Assembly: GCA_023389295.1 (NCBI GenBank)
Contig: JAEWEO010000150.1
Span: 1-32,304 of the forward strand
From: Bacillota bacterium
GTDB lineage: Bacteria > Bacillota > Clostridia > Lachnospirales > Lachnospiraceae
DNA length: 32,304 nucleotides
Direction: 5' to 3'
The notes under the pieces: model-generated
Database searches by the model: none
Seen by the model: the letters and a program-made list of their open reading frames with translations, nothing else
Told to the model about the DNA's origin: nothing
Position numbers and translations under genes: made by a program
Shown: piece after piece, positions 24,103 through 32,304 of the stretch
Numbering within the stretch: the first letter of the stretch is position 1
Layout: every line of letters starts with the position of its first letter

Positions 24103-25080
24103 ATGAATTTTTTTAAAAGGTACACAAATAAATTGTTTAAATGTATGATTTTACTATTTCTAATTCTAATGCTATTTTATCCCGGTGCTGCCTTTCGTGG
24201 GGCTAGTTCCGGTCTTTTGTTGTGGTTTCATAATGTATTACCAACATTGTTGCCCTTTATCGTTGTATCAAATCTGATGATTCGGTTAAATATCACAAGG
24301 CAAATAAGCAAAATATTCCACCCCATCCTTGGTAAGTTGTTTCGAATTAGTACCGAGGGCTGTTATCCTGTTGTTATAGGTTTCTTATCGGGTCTTCCCA
24401 TGGGTGCAAAATCTAGTGCGGATCTTGTTATGGAGCATAGGATCACAAGAGGGGAAGGTCAGTTTTTATTTGCAATGTGTAATAACGCCAGTCCTATGTT
24501 TATTATTGGTTATATCGCTATTACTCAGTTAAAGCTTCCCCATATAAAATATGCCTTATTCGTGATTATCTACGGATCCGCGATACTTGGTGCTCTGATC
24601 TACCGAATTCTCGTCCATCGATTTTCTAAAAGAAAAGAGAATTGTGTAACTAAAAATCAGCAAAAGAATATCACTTCTCAGACAAGTACACGTTTTAGTT
24701 TTGACTTAGTTGATGGTTCCATTATGAACGGTTTTGAAATTGTAACGAGAATTGGCGGTTATATCATACTGTTCTCCATACTTGCTCAAATTATGAAAGA
24801 AGTAGGACCTGGTAGTGGTATTATGAAAGCTACTCTTATGGGTGTTATGGAAATTACCACAGGCATCAACCAAATTTGTAGTTTGGATATCAATACCAAT
24901 GTAAAAATAGTCTTGGTTAGTGTACTCACTTCATTCGGAGGCTTCTCGGGAATTGCCCAAACAAAAAGCGTACTACAGGACTCAAGACTATCAATAACAT
25001 CTTATTTTTTTGTGAAGCTAATTAGTGCTGCTCTGGCAGTACTAATTTCTATGCTCTATGTAACATTAGTTCGAAGCTAA
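24103..25080 (+). CDS. ylbJ: Sporulation integral membrane protein YlbJ
   Basis: The 325-residue product has about eight hydrophobic segments and paired gate-like repeats. Recognisable pieces are LLWFHNVLPTLLPFIV near 44-59, GFLSGLPMGAKSSADL near 93-108 and FAMCNNASPMFIIGYI near 124-139; the second half repeats the motif in SFGGFSGIAQTKSVL near 284-298. YlbJ is needed for spore cortex formation in Bacillus and is made under sigma-E. I chose the ATG at 24103 because AAGGAG lies 7 bases upstream; an upstream TTG at 24082 is less likely. It is divergent from pepF and convergent with the coiled-coil gene (5 bases between stops). Confidence 0.9.
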   Translation: MNFFKRYTNKLFKCMILLFLILMLFYPGAAFRGASSGLLLWFHNVLPTLLPFIVVSNLMIRLNITRQISKIFHPILGKLFRISTEGCYPVVIGFLSGLPMGAKSSADLVMEHRITRGEGQFLFAMCNNASPMFIIGYIAITQLKLPHIKYALFVIIYGSAILGALIYRILVHRFSKRKENCVTKNQQKNITSQTSTRFSFDLVDGSIMNGFEIVTRIGGYIILFSILAQIMKEVGPGSGIMKATLMGVMEITTGINQICSLDINTNVKIVLVSVLTSFGGFSGIAQTKSVLQDSRLSITSYFFVKLISAALAVLISMLYVTLVRS

Positions 25081-25085
25081 TTACC

Positions 25086-25730
25086 CTATTGAATATCTTC
25101 CATAAATGTATTCTCATCGAAATCAAAGTCTTCATCAGAATAGGACGGCTTTTGTGGTTCCGTATTGCGAATATCATTTTGAGGGTATAGCTGTTCACTT
25201 AATTCTTTTTTATTAATATTAATAATATCAAGACTGTTTTTAAGACTTCCAATAAAACCATCATATTTGGAAGCAGCCAAATCATAAGCAGCGGCCAGAA
25301 CACGTTCCACATCTGTTAGTACATCATTCGAATAAGCTAACGCTCCTGTTCTAATCTGATCCGCCTCTTGAGTTGCTTCTCTACGAAGCCTTTCCGCTTC
25401 CTCAGACGCCTGCATAATCATCTCATTTGCTTGATAATATGCCTGCTGCATTATTTCATGTTCATTCAATAATTCTTTAGATTTTTCTCTAGCCTGACGA
25501 TGTATTGCTTCTGCCTTTTCCTCAGCATCAGCAATGATGGCGTCTCTGTTTGATATTATCTTTTGATAACGCTTAATTTCATCGGGTGTTCTAAGACGAA
25601 GTTCATCCAACAAATCATATAGCTCGTCCTTAGGCACAATAACCTTTGTGCTTGATAACGGTTGCATTCTGCAACTTTCAACAAACTCATAAATATCCTC
25701 TATTAACTGTTCAATTCTGCTAGCTCCCAT
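25086..25730 (-). CDS. Coiled-coil protein, V-ATPase subunit H-like / DivIVA-like
   Basis: The 214-residue soluble protein is mostly helical. A long coiled coil at about 55-130 (DAIIADAEEKAEAIHRQAREK and EEAERLRREATQEADQIR, each in part) precedes a C-terminal acidic tail (DEDFDFDENTFMEDIQ). The N-terminus (GASRIEQLIEDIYEFVESCR) recurs in clostridial proteins beside coaD, usually annotated only as ATPase or hypothetical. ATG at 25730 follows the coaD stop after one base (TGAAATG), with AAGGAG inside coaD: strong translational coupling. The name V-ATPase H reflects only coiled-coil similarity; a cell-envelope or division role is inference. Confidence 0.8.
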   Translation of the reverse strand: MGASRIEQLIEDIYEFVESCRMQPLSSTKVIVPKDELYDLLDELRLRTPDEIKRYQKIISNRDAIIADAEEKAEAIHRQAREKSKELLNEHEIMQQAYYQANEMIMQASEEAERLRREATQEADQIRTGALAYSNDVLTDVERVLAAAYDLAASKYDGFIGSLKNSLDIININKKELSEQLYPQNDIRNTEPQKPSYSDEDFDFDENTFMEDIQ

Positions 25731-25731
25731 T

Positions 25732-26238
25732 TCAAACACTCCTTATTGATTTATATTTATCGAAGACAGATTGTACAATAATATCCGGAACAAATTGTCG
25801 GATATCTCCTCCAAAAGATGCTATTTCCTTAACCACACTAGAGCTAACATAAGAATATTCCACGCTAGTAGTAAAAAATACTGTATCAATCTTAGTGTTT
25901 AGCTTATGGTTTGTCTGAGCTATCTGTAATTCATACTCAAAATCTGTTATAGCTCGTAAACCTCTTACAATAATAGAAGCATTCTTTTGCTCAGCAAAAT
26001 CGATCAAAAGACCATCAAAGGCTTCCACTTCTACATCTGTACAGGCCAGACTTTTATTCTCCCTAACGATTTTCTCTATTAGTGAAACCCTTTCTTCAAC
26101 TGTAAACAAAGGTTTTTTTGCACTATTTTTTAAAACACCGATAATCAGTTTATCAACCAAACCGGAGGCACGAATTATGATATCCAAGTGTCCTAAGGTT
26201 ATCGGGTCAAAGCTACCGGGATAAATGCCTACTTTCAT
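25732..26238 (-). CDS. coaD: Phosphopantetheine adenylyltransferase
   Basis: Makes dephospho-CoA from ATP and 4'-phosphopantetheine. The 168-residue protein starts MKVGIYPGSFDPITLGHLDI with the TxGH motif (His17). It has the VRGLRAITDFEYE region near 88-100 and the SSSVVKE motif near 129-135. I chose the ATG at 26238 because GGAGG lies 5 bases upstream; an ATG at 26250 is in frame. It follows rsmD after 31 bases and is coupled to the coiled-coil gene. Confidence 0.98.
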   Translation of the reverse strand: MKVGIYPGSFDPITLGHLDIIIRASGLVDKLIIGVLKNSAKKPLFTVEERVSLIEKIVRENKSLACTDVEVEAFDGLLIDFAEQKNASIIVRGLRAITDFEYELQIAQTNHKLNTKIDTVFFTTSVEYSYVSSSVVKEIASFGGDIRQFVPDIIVQSVFDKYKSIRSV

Positions 26239-26269
26239 GTATACCTCCATTTGTATTACTATTGTAGAA

Positions 26270-26824
26270 TTATTTTATTTCAATAAACACATGTTGATTG
26301 GATTTATATTCTTTTCTTTTGTATATTCGAAATTTTGTTTCCTCTATGAAATCAAAGTCAGTCTGTAAGGAAGCTTCCACTACAATAATTGTATCACAGT
26401 AAACAATATTGGAATTTTGCAGAGCCAGCAATACTTCTTTCTCTAATAATTGGTTATAAGGCGGATCCATAAAAATAACATCGAAAACCTTCCCTCTAAT
26501 CTCCAAATCTCGGATGGCCTCCAATGCGCTATGTGCTAAAACCTCCGCTTGCTCTTCCAATTTGGTAGTCCGTAGATTCGCTTTAATACACTCTAATGCT
26601 ACACGATTATTTTCAACAAATGCAGCATATTTGGCTCCTCTGGATAATGCTTCGATACCAATTGCTCCACTACCTGAAAACATATCTAAAAAATCAGAAT
26701 CTGCCAGATAGGGATTTAAGATATTAAATAACGTCTCTTTCGTTTTATCAGTTGTGGGTCTAGTTTCAAAGCCTTCTGGTGTTTTCAGCTGTAATCTCCT
26801 AGCTTTACCCGCTATTACTCTCAT
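26270..26824 (-). CDS. rsmD: 16S rRNA (guanine966-N2)-methyltransferase
   Basis: The 184-residue enzyme methylates G966 in 16S rRNA using SAM. Motif I FLDMFSGSG stands at 45-53 and the catalytic DPPY at 120-123 (FMDPPYN). The N-terminus MRVIAGKARRLQLKTPEGFETRPT (read as MRVIAGKARR, then TRPTTDKTKE) is typical. GGAG lies 7 bases upstream of the ATG at 26824. First gene of rsmD-coaD-coiled coil. Confidence 0.97.
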   Translation of the reverse strand: MRVIAGKARRLQLKTPEGFETRPTTDKTKETLFNILNPYLADSDFLDMFSGSGAIGIEALSRGAKYAAFVENNRVALECIKANLRTTKLEEQAEVLAHSALEAIRDLEIRGKVFDVIFMDPPYNQLLEKEVLLALQNSNIVYCDTIIVVEASLQTDFDFIEETKFRIYKRKEYKSNQHVFIEIK

Positions 26825-26983
26825 ATATTTTCTCCGCTTATGACTTTTATAACTACAACTAACATTTTATAATAATATAAATTTTTGTCAACTTGTATAT
26901 TGTAAGTTTATCCTATCCAGCTTAATATTTCAATATATTTTTCTGATTAATTTAGCCTATTATTATGCATGTGTCATTTTAAT

Positions 26984-27016
26984 TAAAAACACGGTTGCCA
27001 ATTCCTTGACAACCGT
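26984..27016 (-). terminator. Intrinsic terminator of the SASP gene
   Basis: On the minus strand ACGGTTG pairs with CAACCGT around an inner loop, followed by GTTTTTAATT. It starts 32 bases after the SASP stop codon. Confidence 0.82.
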
Positions 27017-27048
27017 ATACTTTAAAACTTATTTAATTAACTCGTTTG

Positions 27049-27249
27049 TTATTTGCCTGCCATTCTGTTTTCATAATCTTGGATCATTTTCTTAACCATG
27101 TAGCCACCAACTGATCCATTCTGTTTAGAGGTTAAGTCACCGTTGTAACCTTGTTTTAAAGGTACACCAATCTCATTCGCAACTTCATACTTAAAACGAT
27201 CTAATGCTTCCTGTGCTTCAGGTACTTGTGCTCTGTTTCTTCTTGACAT
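27049..27249 (-). CDS. Alpha/beta-type small acid-soluble spore protein
   Basis: The 66-residue DNA-binding protein coats spore DNA and protects it. It has the family's two conserved parts: ALDRFKYEVANEIGVPL at about 15-31 with the germination-protease site region (YEVANEIG), and YNGDLTSKQNGSVGGYMVKKMI at about 35-56 (for example NGSVGGYMVKKMI). GGAGGAG precedes the ATG at 27249. Monocistronic with its own terminator. A sigma-G promoter is expected; I could not place one with confidence. Confidence 0.97.
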   Translation of the reverse strand: MSRRNRAQVPEAQEALDRFKYEVANEIGVPLKQGYNGDLTSKQNGSVGGYMVKKMIQDYENRMAGK

Positions 27250-27268
27250 ATAAACTCCTCCATTACAT

Positions 27269-27290
27269 ATTTTGAAAATTTTTTCAAAAT
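27269..27290. repeat. 10-bp perfect inverted repeat in the SASP leader
   Basis: ATTTTGAAAA and TTTTCAAAAT separated by two bases, about 20-41 bases upstream of the SASP start and just before its ribosome site. It could be a leader hairpin or an operator. Confidence 0.55.
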
Positions 27291-27497
27291 AATCTGTGTT
27301 CTTGTTTACTGCTCAATGAACTATTGAATTAACTAATCCATTAAGATGTTACGATATTATTATGTGCATAGTGAAAGAAAATAATCTTAAATATATTACT
27401 TTTTTTATGTAATTTACGGTAAAAATTCAAAAAACAACAAAATGTTTTTAAATATCAGCAAAGTCGATATTTCAAACCCAACGAAGTAAATACATCT

Positions 27498-27531
27498 AAA
27501 AATACCCAAGGTAACATATATACCTTGGGTA
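27498..27531 (-). terminator. Intrinsic terminator of citrate synthase
   Basis: On the minus strand TACCCAAGGTA pairs with TACCTTGGGTA (11 bp, 7-base loop), followed by TTTTT. It is 18 bases after the stop codon. Confidence 0.92.
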
Positions 27532-27548
27532 CAAGCAAATCACAATTA

Positions 27549-28907
27549 TTATCTTTTATCAAGATCAACATAATTTCTATGCTTTGCAACACTCTTATAT
27601 GCAGGACGAATAATTTTACCTGTATTGGCAAGCTCTTCAAGTCTATGAGCACTCCATCCCGAAATTCTAGCAATAGCAAAAATCGGTGTATACAGTTCCT
27701 TTGGTAAATCTAACATATGATATACAAAGCCGCTGTAAAAATCCACATTCGCACTTACACCCTTATACATCTTTCTTTCTTTCGCAATTACTTCAGGAGC
27801 AAGTCGTTCCACCATCTCATATAGACCAAATTCATTTAATAAACCTTTTTCTTCGGAAAGACTTCTTACATATTGTTTCAAAACATTTGCTCTTGGATCG
27901 GAAATAGAATAAACCGCATGACCCATACCATAGATCAGACCTGATTTATCAAATGCTTTTTTATTTAATAAATCTGCTAAATATGCAGTTATTTCTTCTT
28001 CGTCCTTCCAATCCTTAATATTTTCCTTCATATCCTCAAACATCTGCATTACTTTGATGTTTGCACCACCATGCCTTGGTCCTTTTAAAGATCCTAAGGA
28101 TGCTGCTACAGAGGAATAGGTGTCTGTTCCGGAGGAAGTAACTACATGTGTTGTGAACGTGGAGTTATTACCACCACCATGTTCTGCATGCAATACTAAT
28201 GCAATATCAAGAATCTTTGCTTCCAATTCCGTATATTTCTTATTTGGTCGTAACATATATAAAATGTTCTCCGCCGTTGAAAGACCTTCCTTTGGTGGAT
28301 GAATGACTAAGCTTTTACCAAAATGATAATGATTATAAGCCTGAAAGCCATAAACAGATAATAACGGAAATACTGCAATCAACTGTATGCTTTGTCTCAG
28401 TACATTCTCAATTGAGATATCATCTGCTTTTTCATCATATGAATAAAGCGTTAGTACACTTCTTGCAAGGGTATTCATCATATCCTTACTAGGTGCCTTC
28501 ATGATAATATCGCGAACAAAGCTGGGTGGTAATTCTCTGTATCGCTCCAATAGCTTAAGGAATTGATCTAACTGCTCTTTGTTTGGTAGATTACCAAAAA
28601 GTAATAGATATGTCACTTCTTCAAAACCAAAGCGTTTATCCTTCATAAATCCTGCTATAAAATCCTCGACATTAAAGCCACGGTAATATAATTTACCTTC
28701 ACAAGGAATATAGTCATTATCAATGATTGTATAGGATAATATTTCACCAATCTCAGTAAGACCCGTTAATACACCTTTACCGCTAATATCTCTTAATCCT
28801 CGTTTTACATCATACTTCGTATATAATTCAGGGTCAATCATTGAATTTCTTTTACACAGGTCAGCGAGCTCCATTATTTCTGGGGTAATATCTGTATATT
28901 TGCTCAT
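27549..28907 (-). CDS. gltA: Citrate synthase (Si type)
   Basis: Condenses acetyl-CoA and oxaloacetate to citrate. The 452-residue enzyme carries the catalytic set: His279 in GPRHGGAN, His330 in GMGHAVYSISDPRA and Asp389 in VDFYSGFVY, plus the LHAEHGGGNNSTF stretch at 239-251. Length is slightly above the usual 370-440 owing to an N-terminal extension of about 40 residues. GGAGG lies 4 bases upstream of the ATG at 28907. A promoter at 29023-29051 gives a leader of about 110 bases with repeats and a hairpin, suggesting regulation. In anaerobes of this kind the enzyme usually feeds glutamate synthesis rather than a full cycle. 2-Methylcitrate synthase activity cannot be excluded. Confidence 0.95.
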   Translation of the reverse strand: MSKYTDITPEIMELADLCKRNSMIDPELYTKYDVKRGLRDISGKGVLTGLTEIGEILSYTIIDNDYIPCEGKLYYRGFNVEDFIAGFMKDKRFGFEEVTYLLLFGNLPNKEQLDQFLKLLERYRELPPSFVRDIIMKAPSKDMMNTLARSVLTLYSYDEKADDISIENVLRQSIQLIAVFPLLSVYGFQAYNHYHFGKSLVIHPPKEGLSTAENILYMLRPNKKYTELEAKILDIALVLHAEHGGGNNSTFTTHVVTSSGTDTYSSVAASLGSLKGPRHGGANIKVMQMFEDMKENIKDWKDEEEITAYLADLLNKKAFDKSGLIYGMGHAVYSISDPRANVLKQYVRSLSEEKGLLNEFGLYEMVERLAPEVIAKERKMYKGVSANVDFYSGFVYHMLDLPKELYTPIFAIARISGWSAHRLEELANTGKIIRPAYKSVAKHRNYVDLDKR

Positions 28908-28921
28908 TATTCCTCCATTCT

Positions 28922-28936
28922 GCCGTTTTTAACGGC
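28922..28936. promoter_or_regulatory. Small hairpin beside the citrate synthase ribosome site
   Basis: GCCGTT and AACGGC (6 bp) with a 3-base loop, about 6 bases upstream of the GGAGG ribosome site. It could modulate translation or protect the leader. Confidence 0.5.
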
Positions 28937-28973
28937 TGTACTAATCTGGTAAATCACGCATCTACCGTTATAA

Positions 28974-29010
28974 ATATTCGAATCCTACTTAATAAAAACC
29001 GATATTCGAA
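28974..29010. repeat. Paired ATATTCGAA direct repeats in the citrate synthase leader
   Basis: The nine-base sequence ATATTCGAA occurs at 28974-28982 and 29002-29010, 28 bases apart, just downstream of the predicted transcription start. Paired sites of this kind suit a dimeric regulator; none is identified. Confidence 0.5.
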
Positions 29011-29022
29011 AATAGTGGTCTT

Positions 29023-29051
29023 ATTATAGCACAAGATTAATTCTCTGAAAA
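29023..29051 (-). promoter_or_regulatory. Citrate synthase promoter with extended -10
   Basis: The minus strand reads TTTTCA, 17 bases, TATAAT, with TG one base before the -10 (TGCTATAAT). The extended -10 compensates for the weak -35. The predicted start is near 29016. Confidence 0.8.
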
Positions 29052-29153
29052 CCCTTTCTTATCTTTTTTGGAAATTGTTGTATATATTTAAAAAGTTTAT
29101 CTATCTTTTTTTGATAATTTTTGTTTAATTTTGTAGAAATCTTATCTTAGTAG

Positions 29154-29191
29154 AGATATCTACTTAGTAGAAATCTACTAAGTAGATATCT
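29154..29191. repeat. 18-bp perfect palindrome within nested repeats
   Basis: The arm AGATATCTACTTAGTAGA (29154-29171) and its exact reverse complement (29174-29191) are separated by AA. The same words recur nearby: CTTAGTAGA twice in tandem (29147 and 29163), GTAGAAATCT at 29133 and 29167, and TCTAGGTTT at 29190 and 29203. It lies 38 bases after the L,D-transpeptidase stop. No T run follows on either strand, so it is not a standard terminator. Confidence 0.85.
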
Positions 29192-29229
29192 AGGTTTTAT
29201 AAATCTAGGTTTCGTAAAAATCAAGTCGT

Positions 29230-30552
29230 TTAGTAAAATACTCTAGCCTCCTGCGTCGCTTCATTTCCTGCTTCATCGACAGCTTTATAAACAACTGTAT
29301 ATCCACCATCCTCGTTTGACTCAAGGCTAACCGAAGTTATTAGTTTTTTGGTTTCTGTAAGGTTATCCGTAAATTCAATTCCCTCCAAGAGGAACTCTTC
29401 CGAAGGTACTTCTCCCTCTTCTAGGTAGAAATCTTCTACATTCAAAATCTTAGGCGCTTCACGGTCTACAGATACCTTTGCTGTTGCACTAGCTGTTTTA
29501 CTGCCAAGCTTCAATTGATAGGTGATGGCATATTCGTTTTCAGAAATTTCTAAAATGGTAACTTCAATCAGCTTATTACTTAACTTCTTACCAGAACCAT
29601 AGGCTGCAACACCTTTCAACGCAAATGTTCTATCAATTACTACATCTCCTTTAACTAATCTATCCGTCACACCGGTGATTTCAGGAATTTTCTCAATTTC
29701 TTTTACTGTTTCTTTTACAGTTACCGTAATCGTTTTACTTGCTGTTCTATTTAGTATATCAGTAACAGAGTATGTAATCTTATATTTTCCCGCTTTCTTA
29801 AAATTAATCTCACCCGTAACAGTAAGAGCTGCAGTGATATCTGCTCCAAGTGAGGATTTTGCTTTCACTCCTTTTAATACATCTATTTCTTTCCCAATGT
29901 CCGTTGTCAAATTTTTGGTACCAGTAATCGAAGGTTTTTTATCTTTATATGGATTGTCCTTACTAGGGTCTGTTGGATCCCATTTGACATTGGTAGGTAT
30001 CTTGATTGTCTCCGGTTTTCCAAGGGGTCCGGGATTTTTTGCATTATCATAGATAATCACCGTAGTTCCTACAGCGCAATTATCATAGATCCATTTTGCA
30101 TCTGCGACGGTCAGGCGAATGCACCCGTGAGAAGCAGCTGATCCAAGCTTATTATATTGAGTAGTTGCTAAAGTACCCGGATTACCATTTTCATAATAAT
30201 ATACCGAATGAAATAGGATTCCACCTACAATTCGAGTGGAATACTGTCCATAGACATTTCCCATCAATAATTTCCAACGATATTTTGCCTTTGTCTGAAA
30301 GGTTCCTTTGATCGTTCGCTCGCCGGTACCTACGGAACAAGCCATCGCTTTTACCGGCACAGTATATTTGCCGTCTTTGTCTTTCTCGTAAATCGTAATG
30401 GTATTATATGCACGATTTACCTTGATCAAATATGGTATTTTTGATACTTCTTCTGCATTTACCCGCTGTGTTCCTACTAGTAGAAATAAGGCGAAACTAA
30501 GACACATCATGACTCCCATTCGGATGATACGCCTTCTGTTATTGTTTTTCAT
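29230..30552 (-). CDS. Secreted L,D-transpeptidase (YkuD) with Ig-like repeats
   Basis: The 440-residue exported enzyme probably makes 3-3 cross-links in peptidoglycan or attaches proteins to it. Residues 1-32 are a signal peptide (basic RRRIIRM, hydrophobic MMCLSFALFLLVG, cut near VNA-EE). The YkuD domain spans about 40-170, with active-site SHGCIRL and Cys144. Residues about 200-440 hold bacterial Ig-like/DUF5011-type repeats with patterns such as KKAGKYKITYSVTDILNR and VVYKAVDEAGNEA. I chose the ATG at 30552 because TAAGGAG lies 8 bases upstream; the frame is open to 30645 but overlaps the preceding gene. It follows the DUF2298 gene by 46 bases on the same strand. The repeats may hold the enzyme at the wall. 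Confidence 0.93.
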   Translation of the reverse strand: MKNNNRRRIIRMGVMMCLSFALFLLVGTQRVNAEEVSKIPYLIKVNRAYNTITIYEKDKDGKYTVPVKAMACSVGTGERTIKGTFQTKAKYRWKLLMGNVYGQYSTRIVGGILFHSVYYYENGNPGTLATTQYNKLGSAASHGCIRLTVADAKWIYDNCAVGTTVIIYDNAKNPGPLGKPETIKIPTNVKWDPTDPSKDNPYKDKKPSITGTKNLTTDIGKEIDVLKGVKAKSSLGADITAALTVTGEINFKKAGKYKITYSVTDILNRTASKTITVTVKETVKEIEKIPEITGVTDRLVKGDVVIDRTFALKGVAAYGSGKKLSNKLIEVTILEISENEYAITYQLKLGSKTASATAKVSVDREAPKILNVEDFYLEEGEVPSEEFLLEGIEFTDNLTETKKLITSVSLESNEDGGYTVVYKAVDEAGNEATQEARVFY

Positions 30553-30598
30553 GCTGACACTCCTTAATATTTTATGATTGCAACTTACGCGATATAAG

Positions 30599-32304
30599 CT
30601 AGTATTCCACCTGCACAATATAGGTTTCATATGTTTTTGTTTCATTCATGGGGCTTATGAATACTACATCACCCAAGCTTTTTAGTAAATCATGATTTAT
30701 TGTTGTGTACTTCTCTATTTCAAGATTACCTACATAAATATAGGATACTCTATATTTCTTAAGTAATTGGCGTACTTCTACCTCATCGTATGAGGTATAG
30801 ATAAGTTCTATATCAGCTGCACGTTCATCGAGTAAAACCGTATCCGATTTCCATAGCCACTCATGAGTTCTCCAACCAAGAACAGTAGGTAGCCCGGTCA
30901 TGACAGATACTCTTTGATAATCAGTATAGCTATCGCCCGGGGCTTCAAGCACCACCGGAGTTCCTTGTATATTATCATTTAGCCAGTTGATTGCTAATTC
31001 ATCATCTGGCATAGTGGTTTTCATGAAAGTAGTTGCATCCAGTCCTTGATATCCGGAACTTTTAAATATATTTCCATACCAAGCATTTACGGCATTCTGG
31101 ATATAACATACCGATAGACAAAATAATAGTAAGCCTCCAATCGCCACCTTTTTTTGTCTTAAGGTGTTACCGAAGCGTAGTAATCTTATAAAGATATACC
31201 CAAAGCTAATCCCAAACATAATAAAAGCCTGATAGGTTAACTTAAACATAGTATTTGCTCTTTTATAATCTCCGGAATAAATATCCTCCACATAAACAAT
31301 TTCCGGAAGGAGAACTAAGCCAATCGCACATAGGCCAATGGTTAAAACAAATAAATCAGAACCTGTGAGTGATCGAAACAAATTCGAAAATAATGATGCT
31401 TGTCTTGGCTGTTCCTCTATCAAATTCTCCTTTTCTTTCTTTTTATCATCATTTACAAAATCAGAAACAAGGAAGCAAAGAAATGCAATCACCACGAAAA
31501 TAGGCAGTCCCCACAGAATTATTAACTGATTTAATGGAGTATGAGAAACTGCAAGGCGAATATTTGTTGATATCTGGTCAAAATTTAGTGTAAAAGGGAG
31601 ACTGACAAGTTCAGCTGCAAGTAAGATGAATACACCCTGTATTGCAGTAACTGCTGCAACCCTTTTTCCTTTAAAATTATATACAACCATATTCGTAAAT
31701 AGAATAACTGCCCCTGAAACAACATAATAAATCGGAAAATCCCAAAAATTAGTGGTGTGGAATAGACCGATATAAAAAGCGATTAATAGCATCGAAGGAT
31801 TTATGATATCCTTCCATAAAGGTACTTGCTCTATTTGTCTGTTTCTTCTGTTTGCTTGCCAAGCAAAGAGAATTCCAAGTACCGTTAATACAAACATAAC
31901 GTTAATTACATGCGCATGTAAATCTCCAAGAACAAAGGAATATGCGGGAAATTCATGAATGGTTTTATCACTAGTTTCCGGGTGATATCCAATAAACCTG
32001 GTGGCATCGGGAAACCAGTAACTTTCGGTGCTTGGTTCCATGCCAAAAAATTTACGTACGAATGGCTCCAGCCACTTATAAACGGGATAATGCATATTTC
32101 CTGCTAAGGTTACAGCAGTACCTCCGATCAGGCCGCATAATGTGGGAATTGCCCTTCCCTTCTTCTCTTTTACCTTCATATGCTCTAGTACAATTTGATA
32201 AACCAGAGAATATGGAAGTACAAAAGCCAAAGCACCAATCATGGTCAAGGCAAGATTATAGCCCCTTGACACCTTAACAAAGGATAATTTCGTCAAATAA
32301 GTAG
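30599..32304 (-). CDS. DUF2298 (YYY-family) polytopic membrane protein, N-terminus missing
   Basis: About 568 residues of an open frame that continues past the window edge; relatives are commonly 700 or more residues, so the N-terminus is outside. The hallmark FPAYSFVLGDLHAHV is present, with about 10 membrane segments before a soluble C-terminal part of roughly 170 residues (for example TTMPDDELAINWLNDN, then GTPVVLEAPGDSYTDYQR and GLPTVLGWRTHEWLW). The family is thought to be GT-C-like glycosyltransferases or membrane proteins of unknown function; sugar transfer is inferred from that similarity. An L,D-transpeptidase follows 46 bases on, so a link to the cell surface is reasonable. Confidence 0.9.
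   Translation of the reverse strand, partial: TYLTKLSFVKVSRGYNLALTMIGALAFVLPYSLVYQIVLEHMKVKEKKGRAIPTLCGLIGGTAVTLAGNMHYPVYKWLEPFVRKFFGMEPSTESYWFPDATRFIGYHPETSDKTIHEFPAYSFVLGDLHAHVINVMFVLTVLGILFAWQANRRNRQIEQVPLWKDIINPSMLLIAFYIGLFHTTNFWDFPIYYVVSGAVILFTNMVVYNFKGKRVAAVTAIQGVFILLAAELVSLPFTLNFDQISTNIRLAVSHTPLNQLIILWGLPIFVVIAFLCFLVSDFVNDDKKKEKENLIEEQPRQASLFSNLFRSLTGSDLFVLTIGLCAIGLVLLPEIVYVEDIYSGDYKRANTMFKLTYQAFIMFGISFGYIFIRLLRFGNTLRQKKVAIGGLLLFCLSVCYIQNAVNAWYGNIFKSSGYQGLDATTFMKTTMPDDELAINWLNDNIQGTPVVLEAPGDSYTDYQRVSVMTGLPTVLGWRTHEWLWKSDTVLLDERAADIELIYTSYDEVEVRQLLKKYRVSYIYVGNLEIEKYTTINHDLLKSLGDVVFISPMNETKTYETYIVQVEY

Overview
The window looks like chromosome of a low-GC, spore-forming clostridium, most likely a Lachnospiraceae member of the Lachnoclostridium / Clostridium phytofermentans type. 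The signs are a small acid-soluble spore protein, a YlbJ-type sporulation membrane protein, AT-rich DNA with strong AGGAGG-like ribosome binding sites, and the gene pairs yceD-rpmF, pta-ackA and rsmD-coaD. The family-level placement is inference. Only tmcAL and ylbJ lie on the + strand.

Layout. (1) 1-6360: a sugar-type ABC importer operon with a LacI-family regulator. The order of transcription on the - strand is lacI-type gene, lipoprotein binding protein, a MalF-type permease fused to an extracytoplasmic beta-propeller, then a MalG-type permease. Directly after the last stop codon the sequence changes to what looks like the 5' end of a group II intron. (2) 6361-11586: housekeeping genes. 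These are a small membrane protein, rpmF, yceD (perfect-consensus promoter), ackA and pta (acetate/ATP pathway), and divergently tmcAL. (3) 11587-22151: an accessory block of small unrelated genes (DUF1801, Nudix, methyltransferase, four GNAT acetyltransferases, DUF5412, AraC/GyrI-like regulator, DJ-1/PfpI, small membrane or lipoproteins). It also holds broken genes: two methyltransferases that keep both ends but have lost the middle, and possibly an acetyltransferase remnant. (4) 22197-27249: oligoendopeptidase F, ylbJ, a coiled-coil protein, coaD, rsmD and a spore SASP gene. (5) 27498-32304: citrate synthase with a long leader, an L,D-transpeptidase with Ig-like repeats, and the 3' part of a DUF2298 polytopic membrane protein that runs off the window.

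How it fits together. In Bacillus the genes ylbH(rsmD)-coaD-ylbJ-ylbM(tmcAL)-ylbN(yceD)-rpmF lie close together. Here the same set is split in two by about 12 kb of accessory DNA, which suggests an insertion hot spot inside a conserved neighbourhood. Pta and AckA make acetate and ATP from acetyl-CoA, while citrate synthase directs acetyl-CoA to citrate. No tRNA, rRNA or CRISPR array was seen. The most unusual items are the propeller-permease fusion, the intron junction immediately after a stop codon, the pair of internally deleted methyltransferases, and several strong palindromes in regulatory positions.
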